Made by a program: the position numbers and the translations under genes. Of a stretch of DNA of 64,000 nucleotides, positions 1-8,093 are shown one piece after another. The notes under the pieces were generated by a model, which ran no database searches, was not told where the DNA came from, and was given only the letters and a program-made list of their open reading frames with translations. Source of the stretch: Allobosea sp. WAO (lineage in GTDB: Bacteria; Pseudomonadota; Alphaproteobacteria; Rhizobiales; Beijerinckiaceae); the NCBI RefSeq assembly GCF_001509835.1, contig NZ_JXTJ01000009.1:102627-166626 (forward strand), in the 5' to 3' direction. The number at the start of each line of letters is the position of its first letter. Within the stretch, counting starts at the first letter, position 1.

Positions 1-115
1 CATCCCGCCCTTGCGCCCGCTCAAGGGCTGGCTCGTGGCCTCGCAGTACTTCTTCAAGGCCGAGGAAGGCCGCCTCGCCAAGCCGCGCCCCGCCCAGGCG
101 CCGGTGCAGCGCTGA
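1..115 (+). CDS. C-terminal end of an unidentified protein (partial)
   Basis: An open frame enters from the left edge (reading from base 2) and stops at a TGA at 113-115, giving 37 residues that include LRPLKGWLVASQYF and end in a Pro/Ala/Gln-rich tail (KPRPAQAPVQR). Codon choice is GC-rich in third positions like the neighbours, so I read it as the 3' end of a real gene. The fragment is too short for me to name a family. It converges on the minus-strand monooxygenase gene, 40 bases away. Confidence 0.5.
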   Translation, partial: IPPLRPLKGWLVASQYFFKAEEGRLAKPRPAQAPVQR

Positions 116-155
116 GGCGTCACGCCTCCGCAGCGAGCTAGGGGGGCCGGTGCGC

Positions 156-2105
156 CTAGCTGGCCTGCCGGAGCGCCGGCTGCGGCAGCATAATGCGATC
201 GAAGAAGGCGCCGAGCGGGTCATGTGCGTCCAGCGGCAGCAGTTGCGCGACGTACTGGTCCGGCCGGACGATGACCAGGCAACCCACCTGCCGGTCGATA
301 CCGCGCAGCGCGAAGATGTCCTGGCCGTTGGCAAGGTCGGGACAGAAGACCTTCTCATAGTCGCGCAGGCCGTGGCGGCCCTTTCCGGGCAGCAGCAGCG
401 GGTGAACGCTTCCGATGTCTACCTCGCGATGGCCACGCTGAAGCACGGCGCGCAGGTCGAACACGGCATCGATGTCCTCGTCGTTGCGCGTGTAGCGGCG
501 GACCGGCGAGCGCTCCGATCCCGCGAGGAATTCGCAGAGTGCGCCGATCGGGCCTTCGGGATGCCCCCGGTCTTCGGCTCCTCCGAAGGCGAAAAGCCGC
601 CAGCGGCCGTCGGCCTTGCCAGTGTGCCCGATATGGACCGGCTTGGCGTCGGCAAGGCGAATGACCGGCGCCGAGTGGAAGCGTGTACCGACCAGGAAAC
701 CCCTCGCGAGATGCTGGAACGAGGCATTGCCGGTAAGGAGCGAGGGCGCATAGCGTGTCGCCGTGCCGGCGGTGTAGCGCCCATGCCGCACGAAATAATC
801 TTGCACTTCGGCGGGGTCGACGCCCGCGCCCTGCGGATCGCTGGCGGCCTTCACCGGCGCACTGAGCAGGGCCGCCCATTCCCGGTCGAAGGCGATCAAT
901 TCGCCGGCGATCGCCTGGCGCTCGGCCGAGTAACTGTGCAGCAGTTCCGGAGCGCAGCGCCCGCGCAGCACGGCGGCCAGCTTCCAGCCCAGGTTAAAGC
1001 TGTCCTGCATCGAGACATTCATACCTTGCCCGGCCTTGGGGCTGTGGGTGTGGCAGGCATCCCCGGCGATGAAGATCCGGGGCAGCCGCTCGCCTGCCTC
1101 CGCATCCGGCACGTCGTCGAACCTGTCGCAGAGCCGCTGGCCGATCTCGTAGACCGACCACCAGGCGACCTCCTTCACCTCGATCTCATAGGGCTGCAGG
1201 ATGCGCCGCACGGCCGCGATCAGATAGTCGACGGTGATGTTGCGACTGCCGACGCGCTCGTCCTGTCTGAGCTTGTCGAGCTCGACATAGATGCGCACGA
1301 GATAGCCGCCCTCGCGCGGGATGAGCACGATCGTGCCTTCGCTCGCCGACTGGATCAGGGCTTTCAGGCGGATGTCCGGGAAATCGGTCACCGCCAGCAC
1401 GTCCATCACGCCCCAGGCCTGATTGGCGGCGTCGCCCTCCAGGGCGCGCGCGATCGATCTGCGCACGACGCTCCGGGCTCCGTCGCAGCCGACGACATAG
1501 CGCGCTTTGATCGTCTCGATCTGGCCGGCATGGGCGGGGTCGAGCCGCTCCAGCCGCGCCGTGACGGGATGGGACGAGCCAGTATCCGGCTCTGTCGCCA
1601 GGTCGAGCAGGCGTCGGGAATAATGAGGCTCGAGCCGGCCCGGTGCATTGCGCATGGTTTCGAGGTAGAAATCATGCACCCGCGCCTGGCTCAGGATGAC
1701 ATGCGGAAATTCCGACAGCCCGTCCTCGACGTCCTGGACCCGGCCGTGCCGGGCGATGTTCTCCCGCTTAGTCCCGTCCGGCTTCCAGAACACCGTTTCG
1801 TTGACCCAGTAGGCCTCCTTCAGCACGCGCTCGGCAAAGCCGAAGGCGTGGAACATCTCGATCGTCCTGCAGGCGATGCCGTCGGCCTGGCCCATCTGCA
1901 GCGGACCGTCCTTCTGCTCGACGATGCAGGTCCGGATCTCGGGAAAGGCGGCGAGCTGAGCGGCGAGGGTGAGTCCGGCGGGGCCGCAGCCGACGATCAG
2001 GACGTCGACTTCCTTCGGCAGGGCTTCCGTATGAGGGGAGGCATGCTCGAAGGTCTGGGCGATCGCCGGGTCTCCCGGGCTGAATCCGTCGAGATGGAAC
2101 TGCAT
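156..2105 (-). CDS. FAD-dependent aromatic monooxygenase (phenol 2-monooxygenase / 3-hydroxybenzoate 4-monooxygenase type)
   Basis: The 649-residue product matches the single-component flavin hydroxylases that add an ortho hydroxyl to phenolic substrates using NAD(P)H and O2. Visible motifs are the dinucleotide-binding VGCGPAG at residues 38-44, the DG motif (VVGCDGARS) near 204-212 and the second FAD motif (IFIAGDACHTHSPKAGQG) near 344-361. The roughly 180 residues at the C-terminus fit the thioredoxin-like dimerisation domain of the phenol hydroxylase/MobA branch, and the length is normal for that branch. It is the last gene of a minus-strand group with an aldehyde dehydrogenase, a ThDP enzyme and an SDR, which points to aromatic or aryl-aldehyde catabolism. 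The family is clear; the substrate is not visible from sequence. Confidence 0.88.
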   Translation of the reverse strand: MQFHLDGFSPGDPAIAQTFEHASPHTEALPKEVDVLIVGCGPAGLTLAAQLAAFPEIRTCIVEQKDGPLQMGQADGIACRTIEMFHAFGFAERVLKEAYWVNETVFWKPDGTKRENIARHGRVQDVEDGLSEFPHVILSQARVHDFYLETMRNAPGRLEPHYSRRLLDLATEPDTGSSHPVTARLERLDPAHAGQIETIKARYVVGCDGARSVVRRSIARALEGDAANQAWGVMDVLAVTDFPDIRLKALIQSASEGTIVLIPREGGYLVRIYVELDKLRQDERVGSRNITVDYLIAAVRRILQPYEIEVKEVAWWSVYEIGQRLCDRFDDVPDAEAGERLPRIFIAGDACHTHSPKAGQGMNVSMQDSFNLGWKLAAVLRGRCAPELLHSYSAERQAIAGELIAFDREWAALLSAPVKAASDPQGAGVDPAEVQDYFVRHGRYTAGTATRYAPSLLTGNASFQHLARGFLVGTRFHSAPVIRLADAKPVHIGHTGKADGRWRLFAFGGAEDRGHPEGPIGALCEFLAGSERSPVRRYTRNDEDIDAVFDLRAVLQRGHREVDIGSVHPLLLPGKGRHGLRDYEKVFCPDLANGQDIFALRGIDRQVGCLVIVRPDQYVAQLLPLDAHDPLGAFFDRIMLPQPALRQAS

Positions 2106-2182
2106 GCTGCTCTCGCGGGATCGAGACGAAGGATCGGGAAGGCGGCCCGCCTTGGCCGCCGAAGCGTCGCGTTTCCCGGCGC

Positions 2183-3565
2183 TCAGCGCCGGTTGAACAG
2201 GATCATCTTCTCCTGCGTCATGTCGCGCATGGTGTAGGGGATACCGCCGGTGCCGTAGCCGGATTCGCGGCGCCCGGCGAAAGGCATCCAGTCGGTGCGG
2301 AAGGTGGTGGGATCGTTGACCATCACCGCCGAAGCGTCGAGCCGCTCGGCAGCGCGCAGGGCTATGTCGATATCTCCGGCGAAGATGCTGGCCTGGAAGG
2401 CGACGGGCAGCGCGTTCGCCCGGGCGATGGCCTCGTCGAGCTTCTCATAGGGATAGATGCCGACCACCGGCCCGAAGATCTCGAGTTGCGAGACCTTGGC
2501 GTCGGCAGCGGGGTCGAGCAGCACGGTCGGTTCCAGCGTCGTCTCCGAGAGCCGCTTGCCGCCGGTCGCGAGCTTCGCGCCGCCATTGACCGCCTCGTCG
2601 ATCCAGGCGGCGACGCGGTCCGCTTCGCGCGGCTGGATCAGCGGCCCGACCTCGGTCTCCTTCAGCACGGGGTCGCCGGTGCGCAACGCCTTGACGCGTG
2701 CAACCAGCCGCTCGGTGAAAGCATCGACGATCTCGCGATGGACGAAGATGCGCTGCGTCGACACGCAGACCTGGCCGGCATGGTAATAGCCGCCCTTCAC
2801 CATCGGCTCGATGATCTTGTCGAGATCGGCGCTGCGGTCGACGATCGCCGGCGCCGCTCCGCCATGCTCCAGCGCCGAGCGGGCGCCGTGGGCGAGCTTG
2901 GAATGCAGATACCAGCCGACCTTGGCCGAGCCGATGAAGCTGAGGAAGGCGATGCGCCTGTCGGTGGCGAGCTTTTCCGCCAGTTCGGTGCTTTCTGGAA
3001 TGAAGGTCTGGCACCAGGCCTCGGGGAGCCCCGCCTCATGCACCAGGGCGACGAAGTCGCGGCAGGAGAGCGGCGTCGTGCCGGCCGGCTTGACGATCAC
3101 CGGGCAGCCGGTCGCGATCGCCGGCGCGACCTGGTGAACGATCAGGTTGAGCGGGTGGTTGAAGGCCGAGATCGCCGCGACGATGCCGATCGGCTCCTTG
3201 GTGGTGAAGGCCCAGCGATTGGCCGCGGCCGGCGACAACCCCATAGGGATCTCGCGGCCGCCAAAATTCCTGAGCTCGTCAGCGGCATTATGAATGCCGT
3301 CGATGGCGCGTGTCGTCTCGACGATGGCGTCCGGCAGCGGCTTACCGCCTTCGCGCGCGATCTGGCGGGCGAAATGCTCGCGCTTGCCGTCCAGCAGGCC
3401 GGCCAGCCGGCGCAGGATCGCCATTCGCTCATGCGGCTTCAGCCAGCTGTCGCGATCCCGAAACACCTTCTCGGCGGCCTGAAGCTTGGCTTCGAGCGCC
3501 GCCGCGTCGTCGGTGGCGATTTCCGCGATGGGTGCGCGATCATAGGCCTGAACCACCTGCAACAT
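2183..3565 (-). CDS. NAD(P)-dependent aldehyde dehydrogenase
   Basis: The 460-residue product is an aldehyde dehydrogenase that oxidises an aldehyde to the acid. The catalytic cysteine is Cys267 (GQVCVST), the general base is Glu233 (ALEHGG) and the oxyanion asparagine is Asn136 (FNHP). The NAD-site segment SFIGSAKVGW sits near 209-218. FNHP and LEHGG, in place of the more common WNFP and LELGG, resemble the lactaldehyde, glyceraldehyde-3-phosphate and phosphonoacetaldehyde branches. The ATG is preceded by AAGGAG at good spacing, which supports this start. It lies between the ThDP enzyme gene upstream and the flavin monooxygenase gene downstream, so it probably oxidises an aldehyde made in the same pathway. 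The substrate is not known. Confidence 0.9.
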   Translation of the reverse strand: MLQVVQAYDRAPIAEIATDDAAALEAKLQAAEKVFRDRDSWLKPHERMAILRRLAGLLDGKREHFARQIAREGGKPLPDAIVETTRAIDGIHNAADELRNFGGREIPMGLSPAAANRWAFTTKEPIGIVAAISAFNHPLNLIVHQVAPAIATGCPVIVKPAGTTPLSCRDFVALVHEAGLPEAWCQTFIPESTELAEKLATDRRIAFLSFIGSAKVGWYLHSKLAHGARSALEHGGAAPAIVDRSADLDKIIEPMVKGGYYHAGQVCVSTQRIFVHREIVDAFTERLVARVKALRTGDPVLKETEVGPLIQPREADRVAAWIDEAVNGGAKLATGGKRLSETTLEPTVLLDPAADAKVSQLEIFGPVVGIYPYEKLDEAIARANALPVAFQASIFAGDIDIALRAAERLDASAVMVNDPTTFRTDWMPFAGRRESGYGTGGIPYTMRDMTQEKMILFNRR

Positions 3566-3612
3566 CTCGGTCTCCTTCGCGGCTCGGGAATTGTGCGTTG
3601 CCGCTCCGTACG

Positions 3613-3712
3613 TCCCGTCATTCCGGACAAGCTGCGAAGCAGCGCAGCTCCGGAATCCATCGTAGAGATCAGTCCTCTATGATCGATTTCGGCGCTCCGG
3701 CCGGAGTGACGG
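3613..3712. repeat. Dispersed palindromic (REP/BIME-like) intergenic element, about 95 bp
   Basis: The gap between the ThDP-enzyme and aldehyde dehydrogenase genes holds an element beginning GTCATTCCGG (3617-3626) and ending CCGGAGTGAC (3701-3710), terminal inverted repeats with one mismatch. Inside are a second pairing, ATTCCGGA with TCCGGAAT (3649-3656), and the small hairpin GCTGCGAAGCAGC (3631-3643). The pattern resembles the palindromic intergenic repeats that are abundant in Hyphomicrobiales genomes. No coding potential is seen. Only one copy was recognised in this window, so calling it dispersed is inference. Confidence 0.6.
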
Positions 3713-3743
3713 CCAGATCTCAGCGGAGCATGGTGGCGTACCT

Positions 3744-5399
3744 TCAAGCCAACTCCACATCCGGCGAACGGTTGCGCAGTTCCTCGACCAGCACGCGGGT
3801 GTTCTCGGAATAGTCGATCGGAACCTCGACGAGATGGACGCCGCCGCCGGCGAAGGCATCCTCCAGCACCGGCACGAGGTCTTCGACCGCGCCGACACGC
3901 GAGCCCCTGGCGCCATAGGCCTGCGCATAGCGGACGAAGTCGGGGTTACCGAAGCTCATGCCGTAATCAGGGAAGCCGTCGACCGCCTGCTTCCAGCGGA
4001 TCATGCCATAGGCGCTGTCGTTCAGGATCACCACGACGAGGTTGAGACCGAGCCTGACGGCGGTCTCCATCTCCTGCGAGTTCATCATGAAGCCGCCATC
4101 GCCGCAGACCGCCATCACCCGGCGGCCGGGATTGAGCATCGCCGCCATCATCGCCGAGGGCAGGCCGGCGCCCATCGTCGCCAGCGCATTGTCGAGCAGC
4201 AGCGTGTTCGCGACATGGGTGCGGTAGTTCCGCGCGAACCAGATCTTGTACATGCCGTTGTCGAGGCAGACGATGCCGTCTTCCGGCATCACCTTGCGGA
4301 TGTCATGCACGATGCGCTGCGGCGTCGGCGGGAAACGGTCCTCCTCTGCGCGGTCGTTGATCCGTGCCAGGATCTTCTGGCGCAGTTCCAGCAGGTGCGG
4401 ATCGGCGTCGAGCTTGCCGCCCAGCCTGTCGGCCAGCGCGGTGACGCTCGCGCCGATATCGCCGATGACCTCGGCGTCGGGATGGTAGACCTGCTCGACC
4501 GTGGCAGACTGGTAGCCAATATGGATCACCTTCGAGCCGCCGGCGCTCTTCATCAGGAAGGGGGGCTTCTCGACCGTGTCGTGGCCGATCGAGATGATCA
4601 GGTCGGCCTGCTCGACGGCGCGGTGGACATAATCGCCCTCCGAGAGGGCCGCCGTGCCCATATAGAGATTGGAGCCGCCGGTGACGGCGCCCTTGCCCAT
4701 CTGGGTGTTGAAGAAGGGAAGCCGCGCCCGGCGCACGAAGGCCGAGAGCGCCTCGACCAGGCGCGGGCGGTTGCCGGCGGCGCCGATCATCACGAGCGGG
4801 CGCTTGGCGGCGAGGATCATCTGGGCAGCACGGTCGAGCGCGGCGGGATCGGCGATCGGCCGCTCCAGCGGGTGCACCGGGATCAGCGGAACGTCGTCGA
4901 TCTCCTCGGCAGCGATATCCTCGGGCAGTTCGAGATGCACCGGTCCCGGCCGCTCCTCCATCGCGACGCGGAAGGCATCGCGCACCACGGAGGGGATGCT
5001 GGCGGCGCTGACGATCTGCCGGGTCATCTTGGTCAGCGGCTTCATCGAGGCGATGACGTCGACGATCTGGAAGCGCGCCTGCTTGGCGGTCATGATCGCC
5101 TTCTGGCCGGTGATCAGGATCATCGGCATGGCGCCGAGATGGGCATAGGCCGCGCCGGTCGAGAAGTTCAGCGCGCCGGGGCCGAGCGTCGCGATGCAGA
5201 CCCCAGGCTTGCCCGTCAGCCTGCCATGCGTCGCGGCCATGAAGGCTGCGGCCTGCTCATGACGCGTCAGCACCAGCTCGATCTTCGAGGTCCGCAAGGA
5301 TTCGACGACGTCGAGGTTCTCCTCGCCCGGCACCCCGAAAATGCGGTCGACGCCCTCGTTCTCGAGCGCCGCAACCAGAAGATCCGAGCCCTTCTTCAT
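3744..5399 (-). CDS. Thiamine-diphosphate enzyme, acetolactate synthase large-subunit type
   Basis: The 551-residue product has the three-domain layout of ThDP-dependent decarboxylase/acetolactate synthases. The cofactor-activating glutamate is Glu48 (RHEQAAAFMA) and the ThDP/Mg motif runs from GDG at 433-435 to the ND pair at 460-461. Its length and sequence are closest to catabolic AlsS/IlvB-type large subunits. No regulatory small subunit lies beside it, which argues for a catabolic rather than a branched-chain biosynthetic role. The gene follows an SDR gene and precedes aldehyde dehydrogenase and aromatic monooxygenase genes. By context it could instead be a 2-oxo acid decarboxylase making the aldehyde for the next enzyme. 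An 11-bp hairpin lies just upstream of its ribosome-binding site. Confidence 0.85.
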   Translation of the reverse strand: MKKGSDLLVAALENEGVDRIFGVPGEENLDVVESLRTSKIELVLTRHEQAAAFMAATHGRLTGKPGVCIATLGPGALNFSTGAAYAHLGAMPMILITGQKAIMTAKQARFQIVDVIASMKPLTKMTRQIVSAASIPSVVRDAFRVAMEERPGPVHLELPEDIAAEEIDDVPLIPVHPLERPIADPAALDRAAQMILAAKRPLVMIGAAGNRPRLVEALSAFVRRARLPFFNTQMGKGAVTGGSNLYMGTAALSEGDYVHRAVEQADLIISIGHDTVEKPPFLMKSAGGSKVIHIGYQSATVEQVYHPDAEVIGDIGASVTALADRLGGKLDADPHLLELRQKILARINDRAEEDRFPPTPQRIVHDIRKVMPEDGIVCLDNGMYKIWFARNYRTHVANTLLLDNALATMGAGLPSAMMAAMLNPGRRVMAVCGDGGFMMNSQEMETAVRLGLNLVVVILNDSAYGMIRWKQAVDGFPDYGMSFGNPDFVRYAQAYGARGSRVGAVEDLVPVLEDAFAGGGVHLVEVPIDYSENTRVLVEELRNRSPDVELA

Positions 5400-5414
5400 C
5401 GTCCGTCGCCTTTC

Positions 5415-5444
5415 CGCCTAGCCTCGTTATCGGGAGGCTAGGCG
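5415..5444. promoter_or_regulatory. Perfect 11-bp inverted repeat upstream of the ThDP-enzyme start
   Basis: CGCCTAGCCTC (5415-5425) pairs perfectly with GAGGCTAGGCG (5434-5444) across an 8-base loop. On the minus strand the hairpin ends about 15 bases before the ATG, right next to the ribosome-binding purines. No T-run follows, so an operator or RNA structure affecting translation fits better than an intrinsic terminator. The function is inferred only from position and symmetry. Confidence 0.45.
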
Positions 5445-5584
5445 CTTGCGCGGCACAGGGGAAGCGCAATGCGCTCGGGGCTGCGTAGAGTGCGCAGCGG
5501 TGTTCGGTACCGGGGGCTCCGCCAAGGCTCGGGCCGTAAGGGCCCTGCGAAGGCGGCGCCATCCGCTTGGTAACCTGCGAGCCG

Positions 5585-6352
5585 CTACTGTGCCAGGAAG
5601 CCGCCATCGACCGGCAGGACATGGCCGGTGATCATCGCGGCCGCCGGGCTGGCGAGGAAGAGGATCGCATTCGCCACCTCCTCGGGCTGGGCCAGCCGTC
5701 CCATCGGCGTCAGGCGCTCGACGGCCGACACGAATTCCGGGTTGTCCTTCAGCGCCGCGATGAAGTCGGTCTCGACCCAGGTCGGCGCGACCGCGTTGAC
5801 GCGCACGCCGCTGCTCGCCCATTCGACGGCGAGCGCGCGGGTCATGTTCACCACCGCGCCCTTGGTCGTCTGGTAGGAGATGTTGGGATAGAGCCCGCCG
5901 CCCGATAGACCCATGATCGAGGCAACGTTGACGACGGCGCCTGCGCCCTGTGCCGTCATCACGCGGCCGGCGGCCCGCGCGCACAGGAAGACGCCGGTCA
6001 TGTTGACATCGACGACGCGTTGCCAGTCGGCGAGCGAAAGCTCGGTGGTCGGCCGCCGGATCGCAACCCCTGCATTGTTGACGAGGATGTCGATGCGGCC
6101 ATGTTCTCTCGCGATCGCCTCGAAGACCGCATCGACATCCGCTTCCTGGGTGACGTCGAGCTGGCGTGCCGAGGCGCCGGCTCCGAGCGCCTCTGCCGCT
6201 TGGTCTGCGGCATCGCCCTCGCGGTCGAGCAAGATCGGTCGTGCTCCAGCGCTGGCGAGCGCTTCGGCCGTGGCCAGACCGATTCCGCGCGCGCCGCCGG
6301 TGATCACGGCGACGGCGCCGTCGATGCGAAAAGAACCCAAGGATCTGCTCAT
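5585..6352 (-). CDS. Classical short-chain dehydrogenase/reductase
   Basis: This is a 255-residue classical SDR oxidoreductase, probably NAD(P)-dependent. It has the cofactor motif TGGARGIG at 18-25, NNAG at 92-95 and the catalytic residues Ser145, Tyr160 and Lys164 (YQTTK). The C-terminal segment ITGHVLPVDGGF is typical of the sugar/hydroxy-acid dehydrogenase group (KduD- and FabG-like). It is the first gene of the minus-strand catabolic group, upstream of the ThDP enzyme. In context it could oxidise a hydroxy acid or alcohol feeding the 2-oxo acid or aldehyde steps. The substrate cannot be read from the sequence. Confidence 0.88.
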   Translation of the reverse strand: MSRSLGSFRIDGAVAVITGGARGIGLATAEALASAGARPILLDREGDAADQAAEALGAGASARQLDVTQEADVDAVFEAIAREHGRIDILVNNAGVAIRRPTTELSLADWQRVVDVNMTGVFLCARAAGRVMTAQGAGAVVNVASIMGLSGGGLYPNISYQTTKGAVVNMTRALAVEWASSGVRVNAVAPTWVETDFIAALKDNPEFVSAVERLTPMGRLAQPEEVANAILFLASPAAAMITGHVLPVDGGFLAQ

Positions 6353-7330
6353 GCGATCTACTGCCCTTCATTACTAAGATACTTGGTTAATGGTCGCGCT
6401 TCTTGCGCGGTCAATGCAACATGGCGAGTTGGAATTTCAAGGGATTGCGCAGCAGGGCCGCGGTGGTCCGGAGCGTCCAGGTCGCCGTAGCGCATAAGCT
6501 TCTTCGAGGCGAGATCTGCCGTCCTCGCCTTCAAATCGGGGCACTATGGCGGTAACATTGATCACCTAGGGCTCGAAATGGCCTCGGCGGCACTGGAGCG
6601 CCTGCCGAGGCGATCTGCAAGTTCCGGGTCGGTCCGGGATCTTCGGATATGCCGGGACCGAGCGGGCGGCTGATGATCTGGACGGACGGTGCGGCAACGG
6701 CAAGGTAAAGCGCTCGCGGGGCATGCGATCGGAGCGTCGACAGGGTGTGCAACTACCCCAAAAGTCCTCGTGAACGGGGCAGGTAGAGGGGGTGGTGCAT
6801 TTTTTTCTGGGCTGGAAATTCAGAAGATATTGATATCACATTGATTTTTTGATTGCGATGACCCTGGGCTCCCGGGTGGTTGCCAAGCTCCTAAGGGGTA
6901 CCCCGTTCGAGGTGGGGTATGGGGCGTTGATGAAATTCCTCGGTAACACATGTCGATTGTTCGGAATCTGAAATATATGTCAAATCGCATACGAAGAATG
7001 TCAGATTCTTACCATTTCATTGCAGCATGCAAATGAAGATTCGGATTTTTAATTAGAATTAAGTTGGTACTTATTTTTAGTTCGATTTGGGACTTTGGTC
7101 CTGCCTGCTTGCATCTGTAGTTTGTATTTGACTGCAGTTCCAATGTTGTTCCTTCGAGGTGGTTTAATCAATGCAAATTAAACGTTAATGTTTTAATCAA
7201 ATTTTCGTGTGCAGACTACGATTTGCTTGTCATGTTCATCCAATTTGAGTATCCTGATATAGTTATGAGGTAGGATAACAGACTATGAATACTTCTTAAT
7301 AATAAGATGCGGTAGATAAGGGGACTTTCT
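6353..7330. other. Long non-coding region, AT-rich on its right half, between the SDR and LuxR genes
   Basis: I see no convincing gene in this stretch. The left part (to about 6780) has normal GC content and only short frames without family resemblance. Just upstream of the SDR start is an imperfect inverted repeat, TTACTAAG-ATA-CTTGGTTA (6371-6389), a possible operator for the catabolic genes. From about 6790 to 7330 the base composition turns strongly AT-rich. That part holds several short symmetric elements: AAGAAT/ATTCTT (6994-7010), TTTCATTGCA/TGCAAATGAA (7015-7037), a direct repeat of TTTAATCAA (7163-7171 and 7192-7200) flanking ATTAA-ACG-TTAAT (7177-7189). It is probably the regulatory region of the downstream LuxR gene. 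Confidence 0.5.
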
Positions 7331-8065
7331 ATGAGTGGGGTGAGTACTGCATTTATCGATCGGTGTGCTCTCTTTTCTGAGGGTGTGCGTGAGATACTTG
7401 GCAATCGTGGCTTCGACATCGTGGCTTCGGCGATCGATTTCGAAGATTTTTCTGATAAATGGAAGGGATCTAAGAGCATAGCGCTTATCATAATTTGCAT
7501 AAACGACGATTACGAAGCGATGGAGCGAAATATTGTAAGCTTCAAACAGGCTATGCCTGGCGCTAAAATTGTAATGCTCTCCGACAATTATAATATAAAG
7601 CAAGTTCAGCTTGCGTTCAGGTTGTCTGTTTCTGGATATCTGCTGAAGCGCATCAATTTCGTGACGCTTGTTAAATCGCTTGAACTCGTCATGCTTGGAG
7701 AAAGTTTGTTTCCAGCCGATGTCCTGACAGAAATCGGCAAAGAGCATGGCGTCGATATTCAGGTCGAGAAGGAAGTGATTGCGTATTCGCCGCCGTCCGC
7801 AGACTCCGGCCGTGGTTTGTCTGCGCGTGAAATGCAAATCCTGAAATGCCTGATCCAGGGCGATTCCAACAAGGTGATCGCGCGGCGCCTGGCGATCGGC
7901 GAGGCGACGGTCAAGGTCCATATCAAGGCAATCCTGCGCAAGATCCGCGTGCAGAACCGGACCCAGGCGGCGATCTGGGCGGTCAACCACCTCGAAGCGG
8001 TACCGCCGGCCGAGTTGCACGGCATGCCGCATGGCGGTGGCACGATCATTGCGGCAGCTTCGTGA
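7331..8065 (+). CDS. LuxR/NarL-type transcriptional regulator with a degenerate receiver domain
   Basis: The 244-residue product has a receiver-like N-terminal half (about 5-125) and a clear LuxR-type helix-turn-helix at about 163-220 (LSAREMQIL, then ATVKVHIKAILRKI). The receiver looks non-canonical. The usual paired acidic residues near the start are reduced to FID (8-10). The strand that normally ends in the phosphorylated aspartate reads ALIIICIN (51-58), with Cys or Ile there. The conserved lysine (GYLLK, 102-106) is kept. It therefore probably acts without phosphorylation or senses something else. The DNA for residues 1 to about 150 is AT-rich like the upstream region, while the helix-turn-helix part has normal GC. 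Its position next to the exopolysaccharide locus suggests it controls that locus. Confidence 0.82.
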   Translation: MSGVSTAFIDRCALFSEGVREILGNRGFDIVASAIDFEDFSDKWKGSKSIALIIICINDDYEAMERNIVSFKQAMPGAKIVMLSDNYNIKQVQLAFRLSVSGYLLKRINFVTLVKSLELVMLGESLFPADVLTEIGKEHGVDIQVEKEVIAYSPPSADSGRGLSAREMQILKCLIQGDSNKVIARRLAIGEATVKVHIKAILRKIRVQNRTQAAIWAVNHLEAVPPAELHGMPHGGGTIIAAAS

Positions 8066-8089
8066 GGTGTCGGGCTGACGCCACACCTC
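8064..8089. terminator. Hairpin between convergent LuxR and glycosyltransferase genes
   Basis: GAGGTGT (8064-8070) pairs with ACACCTC (8083-8089), with a further GGC/GCC pairing inside. It starts on the stop codon of the LuxR gene and ends 4 bases before the stop of the convergent glycosyltransferase gene, so it could terminate both transcripts. There is no T-run. Confidence 0.4.
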
Positions 8090-8093
8090 CGGC

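Noticed and set aside
150..2237. A 695-codon open frame on the plus strand over the flavin monooxygenase gene
   Set aside because: It is an antisense shadow of a gene with full flavoprotein motifs. Its translation is Arg/Asp/His-rich with no family resemblance. The same applies to the long plus-strand frames at 2486-3682, 3834-5441, 10667-12790, 12796-14262 and 42800-44878.
6531..6752. A 73-codon minus-strand frame between the SDR and LuxR genes
   Set aside because: No resemblance to any family and no convincing ribosome-binding site.
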